From Agelaius tricolor (taxonomy: Eukaryota; Chordata; Aves; Passeriformes; Icteridae), in contig JALJCS010000034.1 of assembly GCA_023055355.1 (NCBI GenBank), forward strand, positions 2,122,001-2,186,000: 64,000 nt of DNA, read 5' to 3'. The translations under genes and the position numbers were made by a program. The notes beneath the pieces were generated by a model. It did not search any database and was not told where the DNA came from. It saw nothing but the letters and a program-made list of their open reading frames with translations. Below, piece by piece: positions 36,783 through 50,245 of this stretch (positions are counted from its first letter, which is position 1; every line of letters begins with the position of its first letter).

Positions 36783-39750
36783 AGGCTTTTCTGGGCACTT
36801 AAACACTCATAATGAAAGAGTGATTTTAAAGGTTATTTTAACTACAATTCTCATTATTATAATACATTCCCAATTCTCTACACCAAATTATAGTGCTAGG
36901 CAAAACAAGAACGTCCCAAACATGTCCATTTGCTCTCCATGCATGCTAAATTTTTTCTAATTTTCAAAAGTATTTTAAAAGTAATCACTTCAAAATGGAG
37001 GGAGGAAATCCCTACTCTCAGTTACTTATTATCAGCTACTGATTTCTCAGAGAAATGTTTATGAAGCAAAATCTCATTTTCTATAGCAGTTCCCAAATTT
37101 AAAGACATTTTCTCACTCAGCTGAGCTGTCTGATTCCCATTTTACAGGTTTTGATAGGACAGAAATTCATTCCAAGAAGGAATACTGACATGTTAACAAA
37201 CAAGGTGATAGAGTTTGTTTCTGCAAAGAGCAAACTCTAGTGGAAAGCACTATTAATGGTTCCTTATGGGAATGCATGCTCAGAACTCCTTGTTGAGCCA
37301 AGGTTTAATGGGACAGACCCAGGTTGGAGGCCCCTGATACCTACACAGAGGAAAGGACTTCTGGTTTCATATCACTGATCCCACACCGATTTACCTTCTC
37401 ACTGCCTCTGTGCCAAACAGAGAAGGTCCCTGCACACTGGAGGTTCCTCTGCTCTTGCTGGAACACTGCTGTTCCCAAGATGGATCCTGTGATCCTGTGC
37501 TCAGAATGAACCTGAAGGTAGGACCAGGAGAGAAGGGCATTTCATCCAAGCTGCCTGTACTTGATCAGTGTAAACAGAGATCCCACTTGACCAGGGCTGA
37601 GTGTCACCTTTGAGATAATAGTCTGCACAACTCTGAAAAGTCTGGTCTAGGATTTCCTCCACATCCTTTAACTAACCTGGCGCCTATTCTCTATCATCCA
37701 TCAGGATTTATGGTTGGCTAGGGCTAAATTTTTATATCATGCTGAGAGCACAAAGAATATGGTCACCTTGGCAGCTAATAAAAGCTTTCTGTCTTCCATT
37801 TGTAAACCAATGTACTACTATAAAATAAGAAAGCTGATTCCTATTTATTTACTTATTATTTCCCTTAGAAGTTAATGAGGAATAGCAGAAATATTTGGAA
37901 GCCATCAGGAGATGTATTATATAATTAAGCTGTTGTCCCTGCTGATAAGTTATTATAAGCAAGTTACCAGATACTTGCATCATTACAAATTATCATACAG
38001 TATTTCATGCTATAACAGATGAACTAAGTCCTTAGTGGCAGCATGGGGTGATCATTCAGACATTGTTGATACAGCTGCTATACATCACAACTGAACAATT
38101 TAACAGTTTACCAATTAACTCTAATGTCAATGCTTAAATATTCTTCACAAAAAAATGGTGGATGGAATTTTTTTGCCCACCGAGGAACTGCTTTTAAAAG
38201 ACTGTTGTATAAAAATATATGTAGACTAAAAGGGTTGCACTCTGTGGTAGTTAAAAAAGTCTTATACTGAAGTTGCTAATCCAGCCCACTCATGCTGAAA
38301 TTTATCAAATATATTAGGATGTCATTTTGTAAGTCAAAATAAAAGAGAAGAATATTTACTGTCTGCAATTTATTTTTGAGTAGATGGACCACCATATTCT
38401 AAACTGCTAGCCAGAAATTATTCCCACTGCACCTTTCCCTGGCTGCAGTGTCTTCCAGAAGGCACTGAATGTCAAGTGTTGGTAATTTTCTTCCCTAGAG
38501 TTTAAGCTGTACATAAGGACAGTGTGGGATAGTTTATTGTCTCTGCTGGAGGAAGAACCTGATCTTATTGACTGTGTTGTGTCACCGTCTGCCATGGACT
38601 GTGTTTGTGAAGATACAAATTGGACAGTGCAGTTGTTGAGCTAAAAATCTCGTGATAAACATATCTGGTAGAAAACCCATTTTCGGTAAAAGAATAACAA
38701 CAGTGATGAGGTTTACTTCACATATCTTAAAACTAATTTTAGCTGTTAATATGTTGTTAGCATACTATTAGCATTGGTTCTTTTTTGGTTAATAAGCAAC
38801 ATGACAGAAAGTTGGGCATGAACTCTGCAGCGTCTTTTGATGCTGCTTTGGGTAATTAAGAATTATGGCACTTGTACCAGTGGGGCCTGCATATTTCCTG
38901 GCCAGTGACAAAACTGCTGTTTTCTTGTAAGGGAAGAAGCCCTTACCTGCCGTTCCAGAGCTAAGGAATTCTCTATGGGAATCTATGTGCCTGACTTCTG
39001 AAAGCTGCAACTGGAAGCTTTCAGTGAGCTTGTAAGAGGAAAAGCTATCAACATGAGCACACTCATGTGGATAGCTTTTGAGCACTTAGTGCTCAAAAAT
39101 AATGAATTGTATCTGTTAGCATCAGCCATACAGCCAACTTGCCTCAGGCTGAATGCCATGAAAATAATACAGACAGAAGAGGCATATCAGCTAGAATGAG
39201 GATGTGTAGTGTGCTTATAAAAACAGGAACATGAGTCACAGTGGCTCTCAAAGGCTCAAGTACTGTAACCTTTGCCAGAAAAGAAATTAGTACAGTATCT
39301 TTCCCTGATAGTGTACTTAGGCAATGGTGTGGCTCCCAGAGGTTTACTTTGTGCTGGTTCTTGTAAGGGTAAATAGGTCAATTGTTGCTTCACATTCCTG
39401 AGGTTTGATTAATGCTGACACTAGGATTAGTTGGGCTCAGTGCAGTGGAGAGGCTGGGCAGCAGAGGGGGTGACAGGAGGGTGAGAGCTCACCTGGGCTT
39501 GCACTGGTGCTTCTTCTCAGCCTGGGGATTCCAAGGGTAAACCTGTCCTGCAGTGACCAACACTAGGTGCTGGTGATGGCCAAAGCCATCAGACTGGGGT
39601 TCACATGTGCGGCCTCACTGCTTACAGCTTTCTTTCACTCATTTTATTTAATTTTCAATAATTTTTATTGAATAAGAAAAGTCTACAGCCTTAGTTAATT
39701 ACTTACATGGGCACAAGGGCACAAGAAATGTGATTTTACGCTGTCTAGAG

Positions 39751-39771
39751 TATATATATATATATATATAT
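39751..39771. repeat. (TA)n microsatellite
   Basis: About ten perfect TA units. Confidence 0.95.
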
Positions 39772-40418
39772 CACTTACCAGTATATTACCCGTTTTCGTC
39801 TTCATCACGGATTAGTTAATTTTTCTCAAAAGAATAGGAAAGGATAAGAAAAGAGGAATTTCACTCTCCAAATGCAAAAATATTGGAAGGGCCTAAATAT
39901 TTTGGGCCCAGCATGTGATACCTGGAGATAATTTTTTATTTTTAAGTGATTGCTTAGCAGTGTCTAGGATTGTCTGTGTTCACTTTAGCCCCCAATGTGT
40001 TCTGTGAGGGGCAGCTGTGAGGAATTGCAGCCCTTTTGAACTAAGCTCTGCAGGGACACATTTTTTCTTCACACTGTAACATCTACCCTGCAGAAACCTG
40101 AGCTAGCATCTGAGCTAGCTGACTATAGCAACCAGAAATATTTGCTTGGGGAGCATGAATCATCCCATCCTAGGGGCAGATATGCAAAGTAGCTAAAAGG
40201 GAGGATTTCTTGTGAGACAGCGCTCAGAAAATTATGGCTGCTTGTGAAAAATCTGTGTTAAGGAGTGTGACCAAATCACAGAAAGATGCTTAGATGAAGG
40301 CAAGGAGAAGGCTCAGGGCTGCATCCAGCTGCCTTTGTCATTGAACCCAGCTTTTCTTTCTGTGATCTTGTGTCTCCTTTTCTCCACACCTTTTTGGTCA
40401 AACAAAGCCATTTATACA

Positions 40419-40447
40419 GGGGTTTGGTTTGGTTTCGTTTGGTTTTT
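40419..40447. repeat. (GGTTT)n low-complexity tract
   Basis: Five imperfect GGTTT units with one G to C change. Confidence 0.85.
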
Positions 40448-42185
40448 TCCAGGAGCTTGGTCCCCTTTGTGAAAACAATCCCTTTGGTTCACAAATGCTG
40501 TATAAGAAAAAGGAAATCATTACATCATACTCTGATTAAAGATTTAATGCCTTTTCATAATTATGAATTCATGGAAAGGCAGTGAGCATGGGATTGAGTT
40601 TCAAGTTGAGTAGAATATGCTTTAGTGATCATAAATCCTTCTACTTCTGCTACCCTCAAACTTTCTCCTTCCTTTCACTTCCACCATCTATTGATTCCTT
40701 GCTGTGTTCTCCATCCGGTCATACAACTCAAATTCCACTTCTGTGCACCAGCAGCATCACTGTTTTCTGCCCCTAAGCCTTCACAATGCTGTTCCTGTAG
40801 AACGCCTGTGTACATACCCACAAAATGTTCTGCCTGCCTTGGAAGCTCTGAGATGGAGGATGTCAAAAAAGGGACTGCTGGACACCACCTACACAATGCC
40901 AAAAAATATCTTCTGCAATTATGCAAATAAAATAAGCCACTCAGGACTTGGCCAAGCTTATGCAGGTTTTCTAGGCTGCCCAACTTGTAAAAGCTACCAC
41001 AACGCACAGCTTTAATTAAATACTTATAAACATTTAATTTATACTAAAGAAGTGCATGTTTTCTGCTAATTTGTTTTTGGAAATGAGTGAATTACTCTTA
41101 AGGGGACTTTAAAGAAAATCACTACCCTGAGTAAATAATTCATTGTAGAAAATTCCAGCTCCAATAAGTTCACTTTGATCAAAATACAGGTAACTGAAAC
41201 TGAGTCTTATTGTTTGAGACCCAGCTGCTGAACGGCTGCAAAACTGGCAATGGTGCCTTTACACATTACAGAAACAAGACTGTGTTCTCAGTCTGTATCT
41301 CTGAAATTCTCTGTGCTAAATTTTCTGAGAAGACAACGCTTATGCAGTCACACATCTGTGTGTGTTTTCGTATTTCCATGCTCCACCACATTTCTTTTGA
41401 TTCAAGGCCTAATTTCATTGTATAGTTCATATTTGGAAGAGGCACCTACAGAACCCTTCTTCAAGCCTCCCACCTAAAGCTGGGCTGACTTTGACATCAC
41501 AGCAGGTTGCTCCAGCTTTGGTTGATTTTTCAGTACCTCTGAGGATGGAGCTTCTTCAAGTTCTGTAGGGAGCCTTCTTCACACATTTATTTTCTTGCAG
41601 ATTATGTTGGGACTACTTTTATAAAAATACTAATATTAATGTCCAAATAAGCTGTTCTGTCAACATGCTTTCATTTTCTGCTGTATCTCTTCAAGGCCTT
41701 GCTATGAGTGCAAAATCTATTGCTTGAACAAAAATCAGCTTGTTCTTCCAACCGTAAAACTTGCAAGATTTGAATACAAATCTAGGGAAAAAAATTTATA
41801 AAAGAAAAGGGAAACCTTCCAATTGCATTTTATTGTGTCATCTGTAGAAAGGTAATAAAAAGGGCAATGAGCTTGTTAGATAGTCACCATGATTGTCATG
41901 AGAAATCACAGAAATTATCCGTTCCTGACAATACACGTTTTCCAGGGGATCCCCCTTTATCCTACAGAATTCAAGGATGGGATTCTACTATCTAAAGAAA
42001 AATAACCTTTTCAAAATCTCTGTCTTGTGTTTTCCATTAATTTAGAATATATACAGGGGACTTGCAGAAGTTACTCGCCAAATTTAAGAGGCTTCCTGCT
42101 TTGAATTATCTTAATGGATAGGCTGAAAGCCACTCAGAAATCCATTGTGGCTTTATACTTACATTTTTTTCCCCCCCCCATGTAG

Positions 42186-42315
42186 GCCCCAAAATGTAGT
42201 TTTCTGACACAGATGCTGTGCTTCTCCTCTGAGTATTGGTCCAGCAGGCAGGATGCTGGGGACAGCACGGCCAACACAAAACTCTGCTGGAGCACTGAGC
42301 AGGCTGCAGAGTCAG
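42186..42315 (+). other. Orphan exon-like segment, candidate IL15 5' exon
   Basis: A T- and C-rich tract ending in atgtag (strong acceptor) at 42165-42185 and a cag/gtaagg donor at 42316 bracket 130 bases that are richer in GC than their surroundings. An ATG at 42213 opens a frame of 34 codons (starting MLCFSSEYW) that runs into the donor in phase 1. The peptide does not resemble an IL-15 leader, and its phase does not fit the next supported IL15 exon. If it is real it is more likely untranslated, or belongs to an unannotated transcript. The location, on the same strand 16 kb before the supported exons, is compatible with a 5' UTR exon of IL15. Confidence 0.25.
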
Positions 42316-45300
42316 GTAAGGATGACTTAAACAACATGACATTTTTTCTAAAATTTCAGCAAAGCTTTTAATGTTATTTTGCAACCCAACATGAAAAGTA
42401 GGTAATAAAGAAAATTTAAGGCTTGTAAACATCTCTGGTATTTTAGATTAAATCCCTACACTCTATAATTTTTACGTTGTTTTTTTCCACTCCTTGTTGT
42501 TCAGTTGTACCAGAATTAACTATCACACCATAAATAGGTCTGGGGTTTTTTCATATTTTTCAGTTGATTTGTGACACAGCAAGTTCTGGCCAACTTTTCT
42601 GCTCGGTCCTAATCCCTGTGTCTGGCTGATATTTCACAACATGTGAGGCCAAAACCCCTGATCCTTGAGAGTATTTACTACACTCTTTACTGTGGGGAGA
42701 AATCCTTGAAAGTGTCCAGCCTCTGTAGCACTCTTCAGAGCTCCCCACATATTATCTCCTAGATGATTTGGTAGCAGTTGCATTTCCAGTAGGCAGTGTG
42801 GCCAGGTCAGCTTTTTATAATCCCAAAGTCATTAGCATTTGGTGTTGTCCCAAAACAGGTTGTGCAAGAGGCAGATCCACACACAGAGCTGAGGTATTAG
42901 ACTTATTGACACTTCTGTCCAGAAATGGAGGCTGGATGGTGCCTCCACAAAGCCAGCACAATGACTATTGAAACTCTTCACTATTTATAAAATTTTAGCA
43001 AGGAGAGGCATTAGTGTTCATTGGCTACAAGTCACATTGTTCTCTTATTCATATTAATTCTTCTTTTGGTTGATGATTCTTATGTTAATTAGTCCTATGC
43101 TCAGTCTTTCTCATCTTTTCTGCTGGCTTTCCAGTCGTTTTTCTACAGAAGTCACAGAACCAATTAATCATCTCAAATTTGAGTGAATTACCGATTATCC
43201 AATAGCTTCGTATGACTTCATGCAAAGTGCCAGAATGATTGCATCAGTCTAAGCTTTTATTAAAAGCAAGAAAATATAGACCTCCTGATTTTGGAGAAAA
43301 ATTTGGAACTCAAGCATCACCAATAAAAGCTATGGAAAGTTGGAAGCAGGTCCTGAGGCACTGTCTTGAGCATGCCAGTTCTTCCACAATGATTGCCTGT
43401 AGTACATGTAAATAACCTAGGGTTATTTACTCTTCTAAGGCTGTGAAAAAAATCAAATGCATAACAAGGAAATAAGTCTTTATTTTCACTGAGAATTTCA
43501 AATGCACATTCAGCCAGTGGTGTTTTGACTACAGGGTTTTCTCAACAGCTCTTAAAAAAATATAAAAAGCCATTACTCTTGCAGCAAGCTGCAGATGCAG
43601 GATTGTGTGACTATCAGAAAGCAAGTTTGTTTTGCCCCGTGGTCACACTAACGTTGCCTCTGTTATGACTCACCTAATTAAATGCTTTCATCCTTCATGA
43701 TAAATTAAAACAAGTCTCATGTGTTCTGGAAGCAATTCTGTTTGCTTCCAAAGCGAGTGAATATTTTGAAATACAACTATACCACTACCCCTTTTAAAGG
43801 TATACGTAAGTTTGGTATTTTTGCTATTAACTTATCATCTCTTAAATTAACAATTTTATGCTGTTTCTTATATTTATACACACTGAATGATGTAGCTATG
43901 AAGGTACAAACAAAAAGACAACATCCTTCTCAATAAGGCTTAGTTTCTAACAGCAGGTGTAACATACAGCCAGATGTAGCATACATGTGTAACATCTATG
44001 TTGTGTCCCTTAGAAGAATTAAAAGTGCAGATTAGTTGAAAATATAAATCATAGTAGAGTAATCTACTGTTAGGAAAAAAGCTGAGGAATTTAACCACTA
44101 AGAATAAGTATATCGTTGTGCACTGTGTGATTGATTTGTACAGATTTTTTTTCCTTTAAATCTTTAATCATCATTAAGGACTTGAACTATATGGTGCTTT
44201 TCTAGATGAGCTATCTTTTCTCTTGTTTTCAATGGAGATTATTTATATAAAATAGTCTTTAAAGCTACTGCACAAAAGCTAACTTAAGTACATTCTGATA
44301 TCAGAAGTTTGAGAACAGTTTCCAGTTTTCAGCTCAAAGAAGTGTCACTCTCTGCAGAACAGACAGGTAGTTACAATATTAGCAGAGATTTAGGAACCCA
44401 GGTTCACAGTCAGTTTCCCAGAATCAAATCAGCCTTCCATTACCAGAATGGCTGAGTAACAGAATCTGTCTGTTGGCCACTCTGTTATGAGCTGTCTTCA
44501 TACACCTGAAGAAAAGAGGCCATAAACAAAAAGTCAGAAGGTAGCTGATCCTTGGGAACTTGACAGGGGAGCAAAGGAGATGTTAATCTATAGGCTCACA
44601 AACAAGCCCTTAGCCAAGGCACTGAAGAAGCTCCTGTTTGGTGCAAGTCCGTGAGCTGTGGTGCCTTCAGTGCTTCTGGAGGGTCATTGTTAAGGAGATT
44701 GCTGAATGAAAGTTTCCCCTGACATGTTTCTTTAGTATAAACCACTAAACTAACATAGCAATGAGAACAAATTTAAAAAACGTGGGGTGATGTATGTTGC
44801 ATCTGGTGTATTTCTTCACTAAGAGCCACTAGTGCAAGCAGGATTTTTCTCCTGTCTGTGCTCCATTGACTTCAGTCCTCTGACATCCCCAGCCAAAGCT
44901 GGAATCAGGCCTTTTTTGCAAAGCTGAATGAAGATGTGTCCTGTCTCCAAGTTTTCCAGATGGTGGCGGGAACAAGAGGAAGACCATGAAACAACCATTC
45001 CATAACTTAGAAAAACCACAATTTTCATGATTGTTGCCAAGGAGAAATGGATGCAATATTTTCTATTCCCTAGCTCCCCAGTGAGGATAACAAACAAAGT
45101 CTCTTCCATGGGTCATTCTACAGTCTCTTGAGATCCTCCTGCCTACATATTTTGTCTGCTGACTGAATCACAGGCATGGTAGGGGAGTGATATCATACGG
45201 GTGTCCAGCACAGATTTTGAATCACTGTTCTTTCACAGCATTCAGTGGTAGTTATCCAAGCCAAGAAATAATACTTTCCTGAATGAAGTTATACTGGGGA

Positions 45301-45318
45301 AAGTTTATTGAAAGTGCT

Positions 45319-45348
45319 TTTTTTTCTTTCTTTCTTTTTTTTTTTTCC
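45319..45348. repeat. T-rich (CTTT)n tract
   Basis: Two T runs separated by three CTTT units. A pyrimidine-only strand. Confidence 0.85.
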
Positions 45349-46689
45349 TAGAGGAAAGAGAGAAAAATGTCACCATGGCAACTTACTTTCAAATGAAAGC
45401 ATCTTCAAGTGTAGTGCAGTGTACTAGCAATTTTTTTTTTTAATTAAGAAAATCTCCTCCTCTAAATACAATCTAGAAGTTTTACTTCATTCTAAGATGG
45501 ATGATTAATTAAGTCCTTTTATAGGGAATGTTGGATTTTGTTGGACTTACTACAATCACAATCCCCCAGTATTTTCTAACAGATATCCTGAGGAGGTTTT
45601 TCAGCAGTGGAGGGAGGAAAAGACCTCACAGTGGCATTTATATGTATAGATTTAAGAAAAACAGGTGCAGAAATAACAGTCACTCCAATGAATTCTGGTA
45701 GTTATAAAAAAAGTAGAGTTTATCTTAAAATACATATTTGTCATGCAATTCTCTTTTCTACACTCTCAGACAGCTTCCAACTAAACTTCCAAAGAAAAGG
45801 CTGCTATAAATGTAGCTATTTCTCCTGCACCGTGACACAATGCACCAGATTATTTCTGTCTCCCAATACTCTTTGCAAAATGGAGTTGTTAACCTTTATG
45901 TCTTGGCTGAATTCTTGTGTGGGTATTTTCTCTCTCTCTCTTGAATCCTAAGTATGCTTTTTTTCACATCTCCTTGTCTCACATTCAAGCAAACTTTTCA
46001 GCAGAGAGCCTTGATTTGCATAATTTGTGCTCTTCTCTTCTCTCTCCCCAATTGCTCTGCAATTTTTACTCATTGAACCTGTTGTTTGTGTTTCCCAAAA
46101 ATCTGTAGCTGCATACAAGTAGAGAGACTGCTCCTGTGACTTCCCATTCCCCACAGAAACAAAGCAGATAACTGCATGCTTTTCCTTTTTAATTTGGTTT
46201 TATTACAATTCCAGACAAACACAGTATTATTTAATGGGCTATGGCTTTTTGCCTACATTATGCTCCTTTTGTTTCATACAAAAGAGATGTTTCTCACCTC
46301 ATTATCTTGTTCCACACAGTTGGAGACCAACCCCATTTTCCTGTTCCCTTGCTGCTATTCAGAATGAACGGTTGTGCCATAATTTACATTATCTTAGACT
46401 TTTCAAGCATATTTTGGTGGATTCAGTCTTTCAAAGATACAACTCTCTGGGCTACTGAAGAGGCCTGGTTTTCAAGTTTTTTGTAGTAAATGATGTGAAT
46501 TTCATTTTGCATCATGATACTAATGCAAAGGGGAGATGATAAAATAATATATCAACATTAAGGTCTGGAATCATATGAATCAGCTGCAGGATTTCTCACT
46601 CTATCTGCTGCTGATTTGCAGGTAAAATTGCCCATTTAGCTTGAGAGGTATGCTGTGGCATTTTAGATGTAAGTTTCTGTCTTCATGCA

Positions 46690-46830
46690 CTTGTGACTGG
46701 AATAGAGTTAATTTTCCTCCAAGTACCTGGTACAGTGCTGTGTTTTGGAACTGAGATGAGAATAATGTTAATAACACTCAGGTTTTAGTTGTTGCTAAGT
46801 AGAGTTGATGGTGATATATGAGGACATTTT
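46690..46830 (+). mobile_element. Truncated LTR fragment, songbird ERV type
   Basis: The blocks gagttaattttcctccaagt, ctggtacagtgctgtgtttt and gagaataatgttaataacac correspond, from memory, to the 5' part of a very common songbird ERV LTR. Only about 140 bases are recognisable, and no terminal TG or target duplication is preserved, so this is an old truncated copy. Confidence 0.5.
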
Positions 46831-47530
46831 ATCCTAATACTGACCATTTTTGCTACCATCTTTAAGAAAACAATTCTCAAAGTGCCAAATAATTTAGGAC
46901 TAAATTTTTCTTTAGTCTGCAGAAAACAACTGCTTCAACCAAGGTCAGACATAATCCAAATTCAGTGGTATAATTTACTTAGCCATTCTGCCCAGCACTT
47001 CCCCCTCCAGAAGCTCTTATGAACATGATGGCAAAAGGCAATATTTAGATGTCCTGGAAGGTCCTTCTTCTTCTTTTTTGTATCCTTTTCCATTTTGAGA
47101 AGAGTCCAAATGCTGTTACTACAAGAGACTAAGCTGTGATATGCAGATGTGTTGTGAGACAAAGAGCTCCTCCAGAATGTTGAAGAATCCTCTTTAGAAG
47201 CACTATGTAGCACTGAAGTCCTATGTGCCAAGTGCTTGATTTAGTAGCCAATCTCTCAAGAGCAATTCCACTGTGTAAGCACAGAGGAGGAACTAATGTC
47301 ACTTCTTTGTTTGGAGCAGGATGGTTGTTTTGCTGAACATCTCTGTTGGCATTCAGGAGCGTGGGCATAAACCCAGGCTGAAATGCTCTGCTGTAGGTAC
47401 CTGCTGTTACCATTTGCATTGTCTCTAGCTGATCAGAGCACAAAGTGGAGCTTTCCTTTATGGCATTTCAGTTGAACTTTTCTCATGTTCTACTTTTGAA
47501 ACAATTCCCTCTTTTTCCTGTCTTTTTCCC

Positions 47531-47552
47531 TTTTTTTTTTTTTTTTTTTTTT
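47531..47552. repeat. Homopolymer of 22 T
   Basis: A T run preceded by pyrimidine-rich sequence (ctttttcctgtctttttccc). No associated element recognised. Confidence 0.9.
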
Positions 47553-49959
47553 GATGAAGCCCCCACTCATCTCCTGCCCTCATGTAACTGAAAATATCTC
47601 TCAGATTCGTAAGATTTTATGGTTGCTGTAGATTATTTTGCATAATTTAAATGAAACATGAATATTTCAAGTCTCATTTTAAACTGTGTGCAATTTCAGG
47701 ATACACAGGGCACAGTGAGGACCAAGTAATTTTCTAGTAGTTTTTCTCCAGCTAAAGATGAACAACTTGAAATAGTGCAAATTTATATACTCTGCACTTG
47801 TGACAATTTTTAAAAATAAACTAATTTGACTGAAACTATGAGCAAGATACAGTGTTGAGAGTGAACTCAAGCTCTATATTACACTTAGTAAAAGTGACTT
47901 TTAAACAGCAATGTGGTTCCATAAGGGCTACAAGCCATTCTCTGCCCTCTTTAGGACCTGAGGGGTTTTGCCAGTACCTTTCCTAAGAGTTCAGTGCTCA
48001 AACCATATCAAAAGCATGGAGCATCCAAAACCTGGGACAGAATGATTTATTTCAAAGCAGCCTATGACACCTGTTTTGTCTGGACTTAAATATCAGAAAA
48101 CAAAATAGCCCTCATTTAAGTAATGAAAACTAATTTTTATTTCTGTTTATACTTTAATTATTTTCTAAAGGACCATTTTCTCTAATTCATATAACCAATT
48201 AAAACTTTTGCAAATGGAAAAATACTTATTTCAACATCCTGCTTGGCATTTCTAACCAGAAAGAAACCAAAATGCCATATTTAAGCAATTTTTTCACTTA
48301 TACACTCAGATTCTTAGCTGTTACAAATGTTTTATCCTATCAAATTGTAAACAACAACTTTTTGGTTTGTTTTGTAATTTACTTGCTATTTTTGTCAGTC
48401 TGGATGTCAAAGAAATGGGACTGGAAATAATCAAATATTTGAGTCTTGTCTTGTGTGAGTTAAATGTGACTAGCTAAACTATTTCTCATTTAGAAGAAAA
48501 AAAATGTAGCATTCTCAAAGTAACAGTTATTCTTTTTGCTCACCATCCCTCCAATTTTCTGAAGGTCAGGGAAGCGCCTTTCCAAAAAATATGCAAAGCA
48601 TTTGAGTAGTATAAATGCTTCCACTCTCACTGAAACAAATAGAATAAACTGGTGTTTATCATCCCTTCAGCTGACCACAAACTTGGATTGGTGCGGTGCA
48701 GCTTTGTTTTCTCTCAGCTAGATTGCTCAGTTTTGAAATGATGAAAATGTTCTCACAGTGCCTGGTGAATTGAAAGAAAAATAAAGAGGTCAAACCCACA
48801 AAAAAATAAAATACGTATTTTCAGGAAAAGGGTAGACGCCAGCATTTCCTCCATTGCAATGTGTGAAAATAATATGCATGTTTATTCAAGTATTTATTCA
48901 TTGTGACATTGTGACTTTTAGAAAACTTGATCTGAATTATGAGGAATTATGTTCCTTAGCTTCATTAGCCTATGCTTGTCTCCTGTAGAACGTACCTTAT
49001 GGGTAATATTACCATTATATGGAACATAATTCCAAGTGTAAAACAAATAGTAGCATTAAATGTAGGCGAATCGATTGCAAGAAAAACTTTCTGAGACAGC
49101 AGACAGTAGTGACATGAATGCATAATGGAAAAATCAAAAAATTAATTAGGAAGACCATTTTGTTTCCTGGGTCTGAAATGCTGCTGAAACTGTTCTTGCA
49201 AAAGCTTAGGAGACTTCAAGGTGTGTGTTCTCAGGAGGAGCAGTCTAGTACAATAGTTCAGAAATTCAATTGCTGGAGAGTAGGAGCAAAAATGAGTGAG
49301 CTTAGAAGCTTGGAAATGTGGAAGTTCCTGGTTTTAGGGAAGAAAAGTGTAAAATTCTTCAGCATGCACATCTCAGCCATACTCTGCTATGCTCATTAGC
49401 CAGTTTGAGTGTCCTATGGAGAGGGCATAAGGAACATTGGAGAAAGCTTGTGCTGTCTTGAGCCTTCTAATAATTTTTTTTGCATTGTTTGTATTGGCAA
49501 CAGCTCTGGTTGTTGTTTGAGAGTTGGTATAATCTATCAAAGTAGCTAAAATGTGCTGATATGTTCACTCTGACCTGAGACAGATGTAACACTACCATTT
49601 TGTTCTGATTTTGTTCCTCTTCTGGAAATAGGCAACCAATGCTATCACTGAAGTTTTGTAAAAACCCCAAAGATTAATGCTGACATGTACAGAGTCAGCT
49701 GGCTCCTTGGTTCTTTGGGGTCCCAAACTGAGACGCCCAGAGCTTTATTATGAGCAGCGTGTCATAGAGAATGCAGTCATAAAACTTGGGTATAAAGCTG
49801 AGTCTAAACATATTCCAGCATATAGTCACTGATGTTTCAGTAGCCAGGTGGCAGCTTGGGACTCATCTGTGGTAATTCCCATGAATTTTCCCCACTGCCT
49901 TCAGTTGCACACTGGCATGTGTCTCTATGTGCATAATAATGCCTACTATAGTAGAGGAA

Positions 49960-50245
49960 ATGTATTTGAATATCTGTATAGAGGCTTTGCCCCAGAGGTC
50001 CTGGCTGCCCTTAATTGGGCTGCAGCTATGACCAGTGAAGATAACTGGGATAAAAGGGGGCCGGTTAGGCAGTCTGGGAGAGCTTTGGAGGTGCCTTGAA
50101 CTCTTGGGGCATAGCCTGCAGCAGAAGGAGTCAGTGAAGATTGGCAGCTGTAAGAACACACCCAAGTGGTATGGACTTTAGAAGTCTGATAACAACAGCA
50201 ATATGAGACTCTAGAGAAATAATAGGACAACAACAGCCTACGATG
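49960..50245 (+). mobile_element. LTR-like promoter segment, copy 2
   Basis: This is the plus-strand counterpart of the repeat at 470-772, with the same order of blocks: gtatttgaatatctgt, ttaattgggctgcagct, aagataactgggataaaagg, taagaacacacc, gtatggact, tctgataacaaca and gactctaga. Two diverged copies in opposite orientation, 49 kb apart, show that this is an interspersed repeat. The TATA-like gataaaag followed by G-rich sequence suggests an LTR U3/R region. The open frames seen on the two copies share peptide similarity only because the DNA is related. Confidence 0.55.

Larger units (their letters stand above)
36178..46689. other. Intergenic or IL15 5' intronic sequence
   Basis: No coding frame of note. 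It contains T41, (TA)n, (GGTTT)n and T-rich repeats, and an exon-like segment at 42186-42315. 37790-38160 is repeat-free, AT-rich sequence resembling conserved non-coding DNA. If IL15 uses distant 5' exons as in mammals, part of this stretch would be intron. Confidence 0.5.

Noticed and set aside
43721..43936. Frame followed by gtaagt at 43806, considered as an IL15 leader exon
   Set aside because: The peptide before the donor is basic rather than hydrophobic and does not lead into the mature junction.
49690..49760. Minus-strand aataaagctctgggcgtctc considered as an LTR R/U5 end
   Set aside because: Suggestive, but with only about 70 bases and no definable ends or second landmark, and the neighbouring repeat is in the opposite orientation.
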